Assembly: GCF_026167665.1 (NCBI RefSeq)
Contig: NZ_CP098740.1
Location: forward strand, 3,038,001 to 3,102,000
Reading direction: 5' to 3'
DNA from: Streptomyces drozdowiczii
GTDB lineage: Bacteria; Actinomycetota; Actinomycetes; Streptomycetales; Streptomycetaceae
DNA: 64,000 nucleotides
Of this stretch, positions 42,715 through 50,204 are shown piece by piece. Numbering within the stretch: position 1 is the stretch's first letter; the number at the start of each line of letters is the position of its first letter. Both the position numbers and the translations under genes were made by a program. The notes under the pieces are model-generated. The model was not told where the DNA came from. It did not search any database and saw nothing but the letters and a program-made list of their open reading frames with translations.

Positions 42715-43700
42715 CGGCGCTCGCCCCGAACGAGTCCGTCGCCGGAGCGGGCACCTTGGCGTCCCTCTCCGCCATGCGCGCCGACACGTCCTCGCTCACG
42801 GCGAAACACCCCGATCACATGTTCCACCCGCTCTCGGACATCCTCGGCCGATGGGCCGCCGAGGGGATGGACACGTCGCCCTTCCACGCGGGTGTGGCCG
42901 AAGCCGGGCGCCGGTATGCGGGCTTCGGACTGTCGAAGATGCTGCCGCTCGACCGCGTGCTGGTCGGCTGCGAGTCCTCTCGCCCTGGGGCCTACGGCGG
43001 TTTCCACCACCCCGACCAGGGCTACCGGCACCTCCAGATGGTCGCCGTCGTCACCATGCAGGGCTCCATGGAGCGGCGGATTCCCGAGCAGCCCTCGCTC
43101 GCGTTGATCGACCTGCTGCGCGCGTACGCCCATGACTGCCTCCACTACGGCTCGCGTCGCCGGTACGTGGACGCGGCCGGGGTGCCCGTCCGCACCCAGT
43201 ACGGGATCAACTACCGCCGCGTTTCGGGCCAGTCGTACTCTGTCATCGATGAACGCGGGAGTCGCCACACACGCAATCTCGGGATCGTCATGGAGGGCGC
43301 GTGCGACAAGGAGGCGCGCTCCATAGCCCGGGGTGCCGCCAAGCGCTGCGGCATCCCGGCGCCCCGCGACGTCCTCGGCGCGCTGGCCTTCCGGGACGCG
43401 ACGGGCACGCTCACCGAGGACGACCGCCACCGAGCGGTGACCGTCCCGGACAGCACCGAGCGGACGCGATACGCCGCAGCGCTCCGGAACTACGAAACGG
43501 GCGTGAACCGCCGGTACGCACACTTCCTCGGGGAGTTCGCCCCCGGTGAGGAGGACGAGTGCCACAGGCGCCTGCTCACTGCCATCATCAGCGGCAACAC
43601 GACGGGCCTCTGCGCCTGGCTCGACGACCGCCACGGCCCCGGCACGTTCGCGGGCCTGTTCCGCACACCGGGCTACTTCGAGCCCGACCTGACCGCGTAG
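42711..43700 (+). CDS. Unknown protein with a HD..H-type motif, coupled to NUDIX gene
   Basis: This product has up to 329 residues and I recognise no domain. The TTG at 42711 would overlap the NUDIX stop (TTGA); ATG 42774 gives about 308 residues. Notable conserved-looking segments are LSKMLPLDRVLVGCE, AYGGFHHPDQGYRHLQMVAV and LLRAYAHDCLHYGSRRRYVD (a cluster of His and Asp residues that could bind metal). Others are NYRRVSGQSYSVIDE and MEGACDKEARSIAR. The mixed alpha/beta sequence lacks a signal peptide. A metallohydrolase-like role is speculation from the His/Asp pattern. Confidence 0.75.
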   Translation: MTALAPNESVAGAGTLASLSAMRADTSSLTAKHPDHMFHPLSDILGRWAAEGMDTSPFHAGVAEAGRRYAGFGLSKMLPLDRVLVGCESSRPGAYGGFHHPDQGYRHLQMVAVVTMQGSMERRIPEQPSLALIDLLRAYAHDCLHYGSRRRYVDAAGVPVRTQYGINYRRVSGQSYSVIDERGSRHTRNLGIVMEGACDKEARSIARGAAKRCGIPAPRDVLGALAFRDATGTLTEDDRHRAVTVPDSTERTRYAAALRNYETGVNRRYAHFLGEFAPGEEDECHRRLLTAIISGNTTGLCAWLDDRHGPGTFAGLFRTPGYFEPDLTA

Positions 43701-43730
43701 GGGAGGGTCCGGACGGCCCTGACCCGGGCG

Positions 43731-44573
43731 TCAGCCCCGTAGCTCCGCCACGTCCTCCTCGGTGAGGACCAGGTCGCGGGCCGCCATGTTCTCCTCCAGG
43801 TGGGCGAGGTTTCCCGTGCCGGGGATGGCGAGCAGGGTCGGGGACGTGGCCAGGAGGAGGGCGAGCTGGACCTGGGCCGTTGTGGCGTTCAGGCGGGTCG
43901 CGACCTTTTCCAGGCGGGTCGTGTCCAGGGGGGTGAGGCCGCCGCCGAGGAGGAAGAACGGGACGTACGCGATGCCCGCGGCCTCGCACTCCGCGAGGAG
44001 GGCCAGGTCGTCCGCATACGGGTTCTGGACGCAGACCACGGGGGCGATGGCGCGGGCCTCCGCGAGCTGGGCGGCGTCGATGTTGCTGACGCCGAGGTGG
44101 CGGATCAGGCCCTCTTCGCGGAGGGCGGCCAGGACGGTGAAGCGTTCGGCGACGGACTCGCCGCCGGGGCCGCTCATGCCGCCCACCCGGAGGTTGACGA
44201 CGTCGAGCCGGTCGACGCCGAGGGCGGTCAGGTCCGCCTCGACCAGGGCGCGGAGCTGGTCGGGGGTCGCCTGGGCGCTCGGGTGGCCGTCCGGGCCGGG
44301 CAGGGGGCCGACCTTCGTCGCGATGACCAGGTCGTCGGGGTAGGGGGCGAGCGCCTCCCGGATCAGGTCGTTGGCGCGGACGTCGCCCCGGGCGTAGAAC
44401 GCGGCGGTGTCGATGTGGTTCACGCCCAGCTCGATGGCGCGGCGGAGCACCGCGATGCCGTTCTCCGGGGTACGGGTGGGGCCGTCGAACGTGCTCATGG
44501 GCAGGCGCATCGCGCCGAAGCCGAGACGGTTGACGGTGAGGTCGCCGCCGAGGGCGAACGTGGTGGTCGTCAT
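43731..44573 (-). CDS. Aldo/keto reductase
   Basis: This 280-residue (beta/alpha)8 NADPH-dependent oxidoreductase has the N-terminus LTVNRLGFGAMRLPMSTFDG, catalytic Asp/Tyr in NHIDTAAFYARGDVRANDLI, the Lys in LVIATKVG, and RHLGVSNIDAAQLAEARAIA. The final GTGNLAHLEENMAARDLVLT binds the cofactor. It is divergent from a LuxR-type regulator over a 78-bp region with two inverted repeats, so that regulator probably controls it. Confidence 0.92.
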   Translation of the reverse strand: MTTTTFALGGDLTVNRLGFGAMRLPMSTFDGPTRTPENGIAVLRRAIELGVNHIDTAAFYARGDVRANDLIREALAPYPDDLVIATKVGPLPGPDGHPSAQATPDQLRALVEADLTALGVDRLDVVNLRVGGMSGPGGESVAERFTVLAALREEGLIRHLGVSNIDAAQLAEARAIAPVVCVQNPYADDLALLAECEAAGIAYVPFFLLGGGLTPLDTTRLEKVATRLNATTAQVQLALLLATSPTLLAIPGTGNLAHLEENMAARDLVLTEEDVAELRG

Positions 44574-44613
44574 GGATTCATGCTCTCCGGAGGGCCGGGC
44601 ACGGCCCAGCGCG

Positions 44614-44652
44614 TGGCAGGTTGCTGCCAGCCGTACTGCCAGACTGGCGGTA
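44614..44652. promoter_or_regulatory. Two inverted repeats between AKR and LuxR-type gene
   Basis: The first repeat is TGGCAG-GTTG-CTGCCA (44614-44629, perfect). The second is TACTGCCAG-A-CTGGCGGTA (44634-44652, 8 of 9 pairs). Both use the half-site CTGCCA/TGGCAG and lie about 20 bp apart centre to centre. The second overlaps the first base of the regulator's start codon. Two helically phased sites of one sequence fit a dimeric HTH regulator that represses itself. Confidence 0.7.
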
Positions 44653-45299
44653 TGCGGAACGAACAGATCTTCTCGGTCCACGGCGACGCGGAGCTGCTGA
44701 CACGCGCCGGACACCTCCTCGAATCCGCCCGCACCGAGTTCCTGTGCGCCGCCCGTACGCTGACGACCTGGCCTCGGCCGGAGACCTGGACGACCCCGGG
44801 CCCCGATTTCACGACCCGCAAACTGCTCACCCCGGCGGCCCTGGCGGACGAGGCGACCCGCGAGCACCTGCGGCTGGTGTTGGACGGCGGCGCCCAGGTC
44901 CGCATCACCGACGCGGAGCTGCCGCACGAGACGATCATCATCGACCGCCGCGTCATGATCCTGGCCGGCCGCGAGGCGCCCACGGGTCGCGAATTCTCGG
45001 TCACCACCGCGAAGACCATGATCGACGGGGTGCATTCGCTGTTCGACGCGATGTGGGACCGGTCGGCGGACTACGACGCGTACCTCGCCACGGACACCCC
45101 GCAGCTGACCCCGGACGCCCGCCGCATCCTGGAGGCCCTGAGCACCGGCCGCACCGACGACTCGGCCGCCCGCCACCTCGGCCTCTCCCTCCGCACGTAC
45201 CGCCGCCGCGTGGCGGACCTGATGGTGACGTTGCAGGCGGCGTCCCGCTTCCAGGCGGGGCTGCGGGCGGGCGAGATGAGGCTGCCGGGGACGCGCTGA
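44652..45299 (+). CDS. LuxR-type helix-turn-helix regulator
   Basis: This 215-residue protein has an N-terminal alpha/beta sensory domain of the phospholipase-D-like/TrmB-type fold (LLTRAGHLLESARTEFLCAA, VRITDAELPHETIIIDRRVM). The C-terminal HTH reads LTPDARRILEALSTGRTDDS and AARHLGLSLRTYRRRVADLM. The short inter-gene region with two inverted repeats suggests autoregulation and control of the divergent aldo/keto reductase. The ligand is unknown. Confidence 0.88.
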   Translation: MRNEQIFSVHGDAELLTRAGHLLESARTEFLCAARTLTTWPRPETWTTPGPDFTTRKLLTPAALADEATREHLRLVLDGGAQVRITDAELPHETIIIDRRVMILAGREAPTGREFSVTTAKTMIDGVHSLFDAMWDRSADYDAYLATDTPQLTPDARRILEALSTGRTDDSAARHLGLSLRTYRRRVADLMVTLQAASRFQAGLRAGEMRLPGTR

Positions 45300-45334
45300 C
45301 CCCGGGGCGCCGGGTGGCACCCCGGGGGCGTGGA

Positions 45335-45685
45335 TCAGGAGAGGCAGCCGCCGGACGTGGGGCCCAGCGAGGTGACCGTGTGCGGGAGCGTGACGGTCTC
45401 GCCGGGGCGCACGGAGAGGTTGTACTCCGCGTCGACGCAGTACAGCTTCGACGTGTCGTTCGAGATGGTGGTGACCTCGGTGGGCCGCAGGAACGTGTAG
45501 TCGTCCCCGTCGGCGACGTACACCGTCGGCGTGTAGATGTCGTTCGTGGTCATGCAGACGTACCCGTCGATGTGGCACGGGGTGGCGTCGGCCTGCGCCG
45601 CGGTCGCCGCGCCCGAGCCGAAGGCGGTGAGCCCGGCCAGGGTGGCGCCGACCATGACTCCGCGCCAGGCGTTGTGTCGCAACAT
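45335..45685 (-). CDS. Small secreted protein
   Basis: This 116-residue protein has a signal peptide (AWRGVMVGATLAGLTAFGSG, cleavage near ATAAQA). The mature part of about 80 residues has four Cys (PCHIDGYVCMTTND; KLYCVDAEYN; SGGCLS), enough for two disulfides. It is a beta-rich domain with no recognised family. It converges with the LuxR-type gene, and its promoter lies in the 126-bp gap before the VOC gene. Confidence 0.8.
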   Translation of the reverse strand: MLRHNAWRGVMVGATLAGLTAFGSGAATAAQADATPCHIDGYVCMTTNDIYTPTVYVADGDDYTFLRPTEVTTISNDTSKLYCVDAEYNLSVRPGETVTLPHTVTSLGPTSGGCLS

Positions 45686-45811
45686 GGTGCAATTCCTCTG
45701 CGTTCAGGCGCAGTTCGTAACCGCGCGCTCCTAACTTCGCTGTCCCGCGCAAGGGTTGGCGCGAAACAGCCGGCCACCGGAAGCTAGGTGCGCGCCGTTA
45801 CAGGGGCGTTA

Positions 45812-46201
45812 CTACGGCGCCAGCGTGCGTACGACGCAGAACTCGTTGCCCTCCGGGTCCGCCAGGACCACCCAGCTGCGGCCCTCGCCCTGGCCCACGT
45901 CCACCCGGGTGGCGCCCAGGGCGAGGAGGCGGGTGACCTCGGCCTCCGTGGAGCGGTCGATCGGGCTCACGTCCAGGTGGAGGCGGTTCTTGACCGCCTT
46001 GGTGTCCGGGACCCGGTGGAAATACAGCGTCGGCGCCATCTGGCGGGCCCGGATGTCCTCTGCCGTCGGGTCCCAGGAGCTGATCTCGACCATGTCCTTC
46101 CCGCGGTCGAGCACCGTGAAGTCCAGGACCTCGCACCAGAAGGCCGCCAGGCGCTCCGGGTCGTGGCAGTCGATGCTCAACTCGGTGAACCTGCTGGTCA
46201 T
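45812..46201 (-). CDS. VOC/glyoxalase-like domain protein
   Basis: This 129-residue protein has one vicinal-oxygen-chelate module pair: FTELSIDCHDPERLAAFWCE, VEISSWDPTAED, LYFHRVPDTKAVKNRLHLDV and VLADPEGNEFCVV. The ATG at 46201 overlaps the stop of the larger VOC gene (TGA 46198-46200), so the two are coupled. The metal-binding His/Glu pattern is partly present. The substrate is unknown. Confidence 0.9.
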   Translation of the reverse strand: MTSRFTELSIDCHDPERLAAFWCEVLDFTVLDRGKDMVEISSWDPTAEDIRARQMAPTLYFHRVPDTKAVKNRLHLDVSPIDRSTEAEVTRLLALGATRVDVGQGEGRSWVVLADPEGNEFCVVRTLAP

Positions 46202-46893
46202 TCCGCAGCCTTCCGTAGCGTGAATTCGTTGCCGTCCGGGTCCAGGAAGACGCCATTCGGTCCGCGCCGCGCGCCCAGCTCGACGAGGCGGGCGGTCTCC
46301 GCCTCCCCGTCCACGTCCGGCGGGAGCGTCAGCTCGAAGTACAGGCGGTTCACGTCCGGCTTCTCGTTGACCGGCGGGCCGCCCCAGGTGATCTTCGTGC
46401 CGCCCTCCGGGGACTGGATCGCCGTCTCCTCGTCCTGGTCCCAGACCAGCGGCCAGCCCAGGGCCTCGCTCCAGAAGTAGCCGACCGCCTGGGTGCCGTC
46501 GCAGGCGACCGCGCCGATCACCCCGGTGTCCGCGAGGAACGTGTTGCCCGCCTCGATCACACAGAACTCGTTGCCGTCCGGGTCGGCGAGGACGACGTGG
46601 CCCTCCTCCGGGGTCTGGCCGATGTCGATGTGCCGGCCGCCGAGTTCCAGCGCGCGGGCGACCGTGTCCCGCTGGGCCTCCGGGGTCGCGCTCGTCAGGT
46701 CGAAGTGCGCCTGGTTCTGCCGGGTCTTGGGCGCCTGGCTCTCGGTGAAGCGGAGCGCGTAACCCTTGCCGTCGGGGGGAAGGGCGACCGTGCCGTCGCC
46801 GGACAGCTCCCAGTTCAGGAGCCCGGCCCAGAAGCGGGCGAGGTTCGGCGGGTCGGTGGCGTGGAAGCCGATCGCTGAAAGGTGGGGCGTCAT
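46198..46893 (-). CDS. Double VOC/glyoxalase-like protein
   Basis: This 231-residue protein contains two VOC modules in tandem. Module 1 (FHATDPPNLARFWAGLLNWE to VVLADPDGNEFCVIEAG) is about residues 8-118. Module 2 (AVGYFWSEALGWPLVWDQDE to GVFLDPDGNEFTLRKA) is about 130-228. The DPDGNEF signature occurs in both. It is the first gene of a two-gene unit with the single VOC protein. It may handle a metabolite or an antibiotic (bleomycin-resistance-like); no substrate is implied. Confidence 0.9.
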   Translation of the reverse strand: MTPHLSAIGFHATDPPNLARFWAGLLNWELSGDGTVALPPDGKGYALRFTESQAPKTRQNQAHFDLTSATPEAQRDTVARALELGGRHIDIGQTPEEGHVVLADPDGNEFCVIEAGNTFLADTGVIGAVACDGTQAVGYFWSEALGWPLVWDQDEETAIQSPEGGTKITWGGPPVNEKPDVNRLYFELTLPPDVDGEAETARLVELGARRGPNGVFLDPDGNEFTLRKAAE

Positions 46894-46979
46894 GTGCCTT
46901 ACGTCTCCGATTCGTTGGCGTGCGCCCGCGCATACTAAGTACGGCGTACGGGAAGGGCATCCCGTTTTCGGGGGCGCCC

Positions 46980-47966
46980 TCAGTCCAGCGTCACCCGCGC
47001 CGTCACCGGCAGGTGATCGCTCCCCGTCGCCGGGAGCGTGCGGACCCGGCCCACCGTCGCCTCCCTCGCCATCACCTGGTCGATCCTCGCCAGCGGGAAG
47101 GACGCCGGGAAGCTGAACGCGAACCCGCGCTTCGGGACGTTCAGTCGGGACGTCAGGGGGGCGATCCCCCGGTCGTCCACCGTGGCGTTGAAGTCGCCGA
47201 GCACGATTACCGGGCCCGTGGTCTCCGCGTCGAGCGCCCGCCCCAGCAGCCGGGCGCTCTCGTCGCGGCGGGCGGTGCCGAGGCCGCCCGCGCCGAGCCG
47301 GAAGGACGGCAGGTGCGCCACGTACACCGCGACCTCGCCGTGCGGGGTGCGGGCGACCGCGCGCAGGCCCCGGCTCCACGGCCCCTCGATGGACTCCGGC
47401 TTGATGTCCACCGCCCGGGTGCCGGTGAGGGGGTGCCGCGACCAGATCCCGACCGTGCCCCGGACCTCGTGGAACGGGTAGCGCGCCGCGAGTCCGGTCT
47501 CGTACGCGGGCAACGCCTCCGGGACCAGCTCCTCCAGGGCGATCAGGTCGGCGCCCCGGGCCGCCAGCGCGCGGGCGGTGCCCGCCGGGTCGTCGTTCAC
47601 GTCGCTGACGTTGTGCTGCACGACGACCAGGTCACGCGGGCCCGGGTCCGCCGCCGGGAGCAGCAGCCCGCCGAACGCGTACGCCCACGCCGCCACCGGC
47701 AGCACCACGGCCACCAGCGCTAGTGCCGACCGGCGCAGCACGGCGAGGGTCAGCAGCGGCACGACGGCGAGCCCGAGCCAGGGCAGGAACGATTCCAGCA
47801 GGCTGCCGAGGCGGCCGGGGGTGTTGGGGACGAGGCCGGGGACGAGGAGGAGGAGCGCGGTCAGGGCGGAGAGGGCGGCGAGGACCCTGCCGCGCCGCCA
47901 GGGGCCGGGGCGGGCGGCCCCCTCGTGTACGCGCCACCTCGCAGCGCGCCTCCCCAGCACGCTCAC
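46980..47966 (-). CDS. Membrane-anchored endonuclease/exonuclease/phosphatase family protein (VanJ-like)
   Basis: This 328-residue protein has three N-terminal membrane helices (RRGRVLAALSALTALLLLVP; LPWLGLAVVPLLTLAVLRRS; ALALVAVVLPVAAWAYAFGG) and an outward-facing EEP domain. That domain has VVVQHNVSDVND, LIALEELVPE (catalytic Glu), VAVYVAHLPSF, VIVLGDFNAT (Asp/Asn) and TGSDHLPV (Asp/His), all intact. The layout resembles VanJ, a Streptomyces membrane phosphatase linked to teicoplanin resistance and proposed to act on lipid-linked cell-wall precursors. Here it is the last gene of a TetR-controlled operon with SRPBCC and DUF4166 genes. Confidence 0.88.
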   Translation of the reverse strand: MSVLGRRAARWRVHEGAARPGPWRRGRVLAALSALTALLLLVPGLVPNTPGRLGSLLESFLPWLGLAVVPLLTLAVLRRSALALVAVVLPVAAWAYAFGGLLLPAADPGPRDLVVVQHNVSDVNDDPAGTARALAARGADLIALEELVPEALPAYETGLAARYPFHEVRGTVGIWSRHPLTGTRAVDIKPESIEGPWSRGLRAVARTPHGEVAVYVAHLPSFRLGAGGLGTARRDESARLLGRALDAETTGPVIVLGDFNATVDDRGIAPLTSRLNVPKRGFAFSFPASFPLARIDQVMAREATVGRVRTLPATGSDHLPVTARVTLD

Positions 47967-48643
47967 GCCCGCCCCCGGCTCCCCGACCTGCGCAGCCGGG
48001 ACCGCACCGCCCGCTGCGCCACCGGGCCCAGGCCCTCCAGCGCGGCGGCCAGCGCGGCCAGTTGGTCCAGGGAGGCCAGGGCGCGTTCGGCCCCGGCCGG
48101 GTCGACGCCCTCGTACAGTTCGAGGCCGACGAACGCCGCCGAGGCCGCCTTCGCCAGGCCCGTCACGTCCACGAACTCGGCGAGCGGTGAACCCGCCAGG
48201 ACGCGGGCGAGGACCCGCTCGATCTCGTCGGTCCAGAGGGTGAGGCCCGCCGCCGTGGCCGCCGCGAGGCGCGGTTGCGTCTGGCCTCCGGCGAGCAGCT
48301 GGCCCAGGACGGCGACCTGGCCGCCCGCGCGCTCGGAGGCGTTCAGCTCGCGGGCCACGGCGAGGAGTTCGCCCAGGGAGCGGACCGCGTCCAGGCGTTC
48401 CCGGTAGGCGGCGAGGCGTTGCTCGGCGCCGTAACGGCAGGCGGCGGCGAGAAGGTCGTCGACGGTGCCGAAGTGGTAGAAGACGAGGGCCTGGTTGACC
48501 CCGGCGGTCGCGGCGATGCTCCGCGCGGACGTCTTCGCGATGCCCTGCTCGGTGAGCGTGGCGAGGGCCCCGGCGAGGAGCTTGGTACGGGTGTCCTCGG
48601 CGGCGGACGACCGCGCGGCCCTGCTCCGGGGTTCCCCGCTCAT
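47963..48643 (-). CDS. TetR family regulator of the SRPBCC/DUF4166/EEP operon
   Basis: This 226-residue regulator has the HTH RTKLLAGALATLTEQGIAKT, SARSIAATAGVNQALVFYHF and GTVDDLLAAACRYGAE, followed by an all-helical ligand-binding domain. It overlaps the flanking genes by 4 bp on both sides. Two matched palindromes upstream of the operon (50037-50096) are the likely operators, so it probably represses its own operon in response to a ligand that is unknown. Confidence 0.92.
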   Translation of the reverse strand: MSGEPRSRAARSSAAEDTRTKLLAGALATLTEQGIAKTSARSIAATAGVNQALVFYHFGTVDDLLAAACRYGAEQRLAAYRERLDAVRSLGELLAVARELNASERAGGQVAVLGQLLAGGQTQPRLAAATAAGLTLWTDEIERVLARVLAGSPLAEFVDVTGLAKAASAAFVGLELYEGVDPAGAERALASLDQLAALAAALEGLGPVAQRAVRSRLRRSGSRGRA

Positions 48644-49314
48644 GCCCGTACCTCCTCGCGTACCGGACGCAGATCCTGCCGTATCCCGTGCGCCGGTGCG
48701 TACTCCGCCGTGAACGAGCCCTCGTAGCCGAAGAGGGGGCCGAAGCGGCGGTTGGTGACGCGGACCTGGATGCGGAAGCGGCCCGCCGCCTCGTCGTACG
48801 ACTCGCGGACGACCGCGTCGCCCCCGATCAGATGCGGGACCCGGACGTCCACCGGGCCCTCCCGGAAGCGGTGTTCGCCGGAGCGGATGACGAGGGCGCC
48901 CGCGCTGTCCACGGTGAGGTGCAGGTCGGTCGCGAGGTGCTGGTGCGTACCCAGGTAGTCGACCACGCAACCGCGTTCCGGGCTGTGGACCATCGTCGCG
49001 TCGAAGCGCCGGGGCCCGTCCGGGAAGGCGAACGTCCGCACGAAGGTGACCGTTTCGCGGCCGAAGGAGTCCGTGAAGGGCACGTTCTCGATGGTGAAGG
49101 GGATGTCGCGCCCGGCGCGCGGGAGCAGGATGTTGCGCGTGCCGCCCAGGGCGAGGAACGGCCGCACCCACGGACCGCCGTGCCAGACGCGGTCCATGAC
49201 CCCGCGCCCCGTACAGGACTCGCCGCTGTCCAGGCCGACGGAGAAGCGGCGCCGGATGCGGGGGTGGAGGCGGTCGAAGTCGGCCCCCAGGGCCTGCCGG
49301 AAGATCGAGTTCAC
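48640..49314 (-). CDS. DUF4166 family protein
   Basis: This 224-residue protein begins VNSIFRQALGADFDRLHPRI and has GLDSGESCTGRGVMDRVWHG, FTIENVPFTDSFGRETVTFV and RFREGPVDVRVPHLIGGDAV. That is the DUF4166 pattern, where the domain often follows short-chain dehydrogenases. The GTG start overlaps the previous stop (GTGA). DUF4166 is of unknown function; the beta-rich fold hints at lipid or ligand binding, like its SRPBCC neighbour. Confidence 0.85.
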   Translation of the reverse strand: MNSIFRQALGADFDRLHPRIRRRFSVGLDSGESCTGRGVMDRVWHGGPWVRPFLALGGTRNILLPRAGRDIPFTIENVPFTDSFGRETVTFVRTFAFPDGPRRFDATMVHSPERGCVVDYLGTHQHLATDLHLTVDSAGALVIRSGEHRFREGPVDVRVPHLIGGDAVVRESYDEAAGRFRIQVRVTNRRFGPLFGYEGSFTAEYAPAHGIRQDLRPVREEVRA

Positions 49315-50018
49315 GGGCGCTCCAAGCGGTCGAGCAGGACGGGCGGGGCGGCGACGGAGGCGGCGGGGCCGCGCTCCGGCGGGCGGCGCAGGCAGCGGCG
49401 GGCCGCCGGGGTGCCGGGCAGCGGCGGCAGCAGGAGGGCGGCGACGAGCACCGGTACGGCGGCGGGCAGCGCGATCCAGGCCGCCACGGCCACGACGAGC
49501 AGCCGGACCGCCACCTCCCCCAGGGCCCGCCCCAGCGCCCGCTCCGGGGTGATCCCGCGCTCGCACCACAGCCGCAGCCGGTCGAACGACCAGGCGGTCG
49601 CCCAGCCCATCAGCGGCCGGAAGAGGAGGCGGTCCACGAGCCGGCCCCAGCGCGGCGCGTAGTCGTACCCGGTGAGAAAGCGGAGGCCGCCCTCCGCGCA
49701 GGGCACGTAACGCCAGTAGCCCCGGCCCTCGGTGAGGAACGACAGCGGATGCCCGCAGGCGAACCGGAGCGCCGAGGTCCGCGTCCCGTCCGGGCGGTGG
49801 CGCTCACCGGCGGAGATCCCGGTGCCGGAGACGAAGAACCCGGGCAGCACCCGTACGCCGTACGTGAACCGCTGCGGCTCCCCTTCCGCGCTTGGCAGAT
49901 ACGCGATCCGCGTGAACCGCAGATCCCAGCGCTGGTGCTGGGCCGGATCCTGCGTGCGTTCCCAGACCAGGTCCAGGTCAACCCCGATCTCCGTCTCGAT
50001 GTACAGACCTGCGCCCAC
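49311..50018 (-). CDS. SRPBCC-like protein with membrane-helical tail
   Basis: This 235-residue protein has an N-terminal START/SRPBCC-type ligand-binding domain (LYIETEIGVDLDLVWERTQD, HQRWDLRFTRIAYLPSAEGE, GYWRYVPCAEGGLRFLTGYD). It continues with a hydrophobic segment (VAVRLLVVAVAAWIALPAAV, PVLVAALLLPPLPG) that would insert into the membrane, and an Ala/Pro/Arg-rich end. The upstream region contains two TetR-type palindromes. It is probably the first gene of the operon. The bound lipid or polyketide ligand is unknown. Confidence 0.8.
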   Translation of the reverse strand: MGAGLYIETEIGVDLDLVWERTQDPAQHQRWDLRFTRIAYLPSAEGEPQRFTYGVRVLPGFFVSGTGISAGERHRPDGTRTSALRFACGHPLSFLTEGRGYWRYVPCAEGGLRFLTGYDYAPRWGRLVDRLLFRPLMGWATAWSFDRLRLWCERGITPERALGRALGEVAVRLLVVAVAAWIALPAAVPVLVAALLLPPLPGTPAARRCLRRPPERGPAASVAAPPVLLDRLERP

Positions 50019-50036
50019 GATCCCCCGCCCCCTCGA

Positions 50037-50052
50037 TTGAGCAGTCGCTCAA
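50037..50052. promoter_or_regulatory. TetR-type operator O1
   Basis: The inverted repeat TTGAGC-AGTC-GCTCAA lies 18 bp upstream of the SRPBCC start at 50018. It is the mirror (reverse complement) of O2 at 50081. TetR in the operon is the likely binding protein. Confidence 0.75.
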
Positions 50053-50080
50053 ATCGCAACGGTGCAGACAGTAGGGCAAT

Positions 50081-50096
50081 TTGAGCGACTGCTCAA
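50081..50096. promoter_or_regulatory. TetR-type operator O2
   Basis: The inverted repeat TTGAGC-GACT-GCTCAA is 44 bp from O1 centre to centre (about four helical turns). It also lies in the promoter side of the divergent choice-of-anchor gene. The two sites flank the probable -35/-10 region. Confidence 0.75.
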
Positions 50097-50204
50097 GTGG
50101 CGGTACGGGTGGCCGCCAGTGGAGGGACGTGGGCGCGTGCGTGCGGGTGGCCCACGGCCCCGCCGCCCGGGGGCCGCCGGGAGCACGGACTTACGTTCCC
50201 GGGC

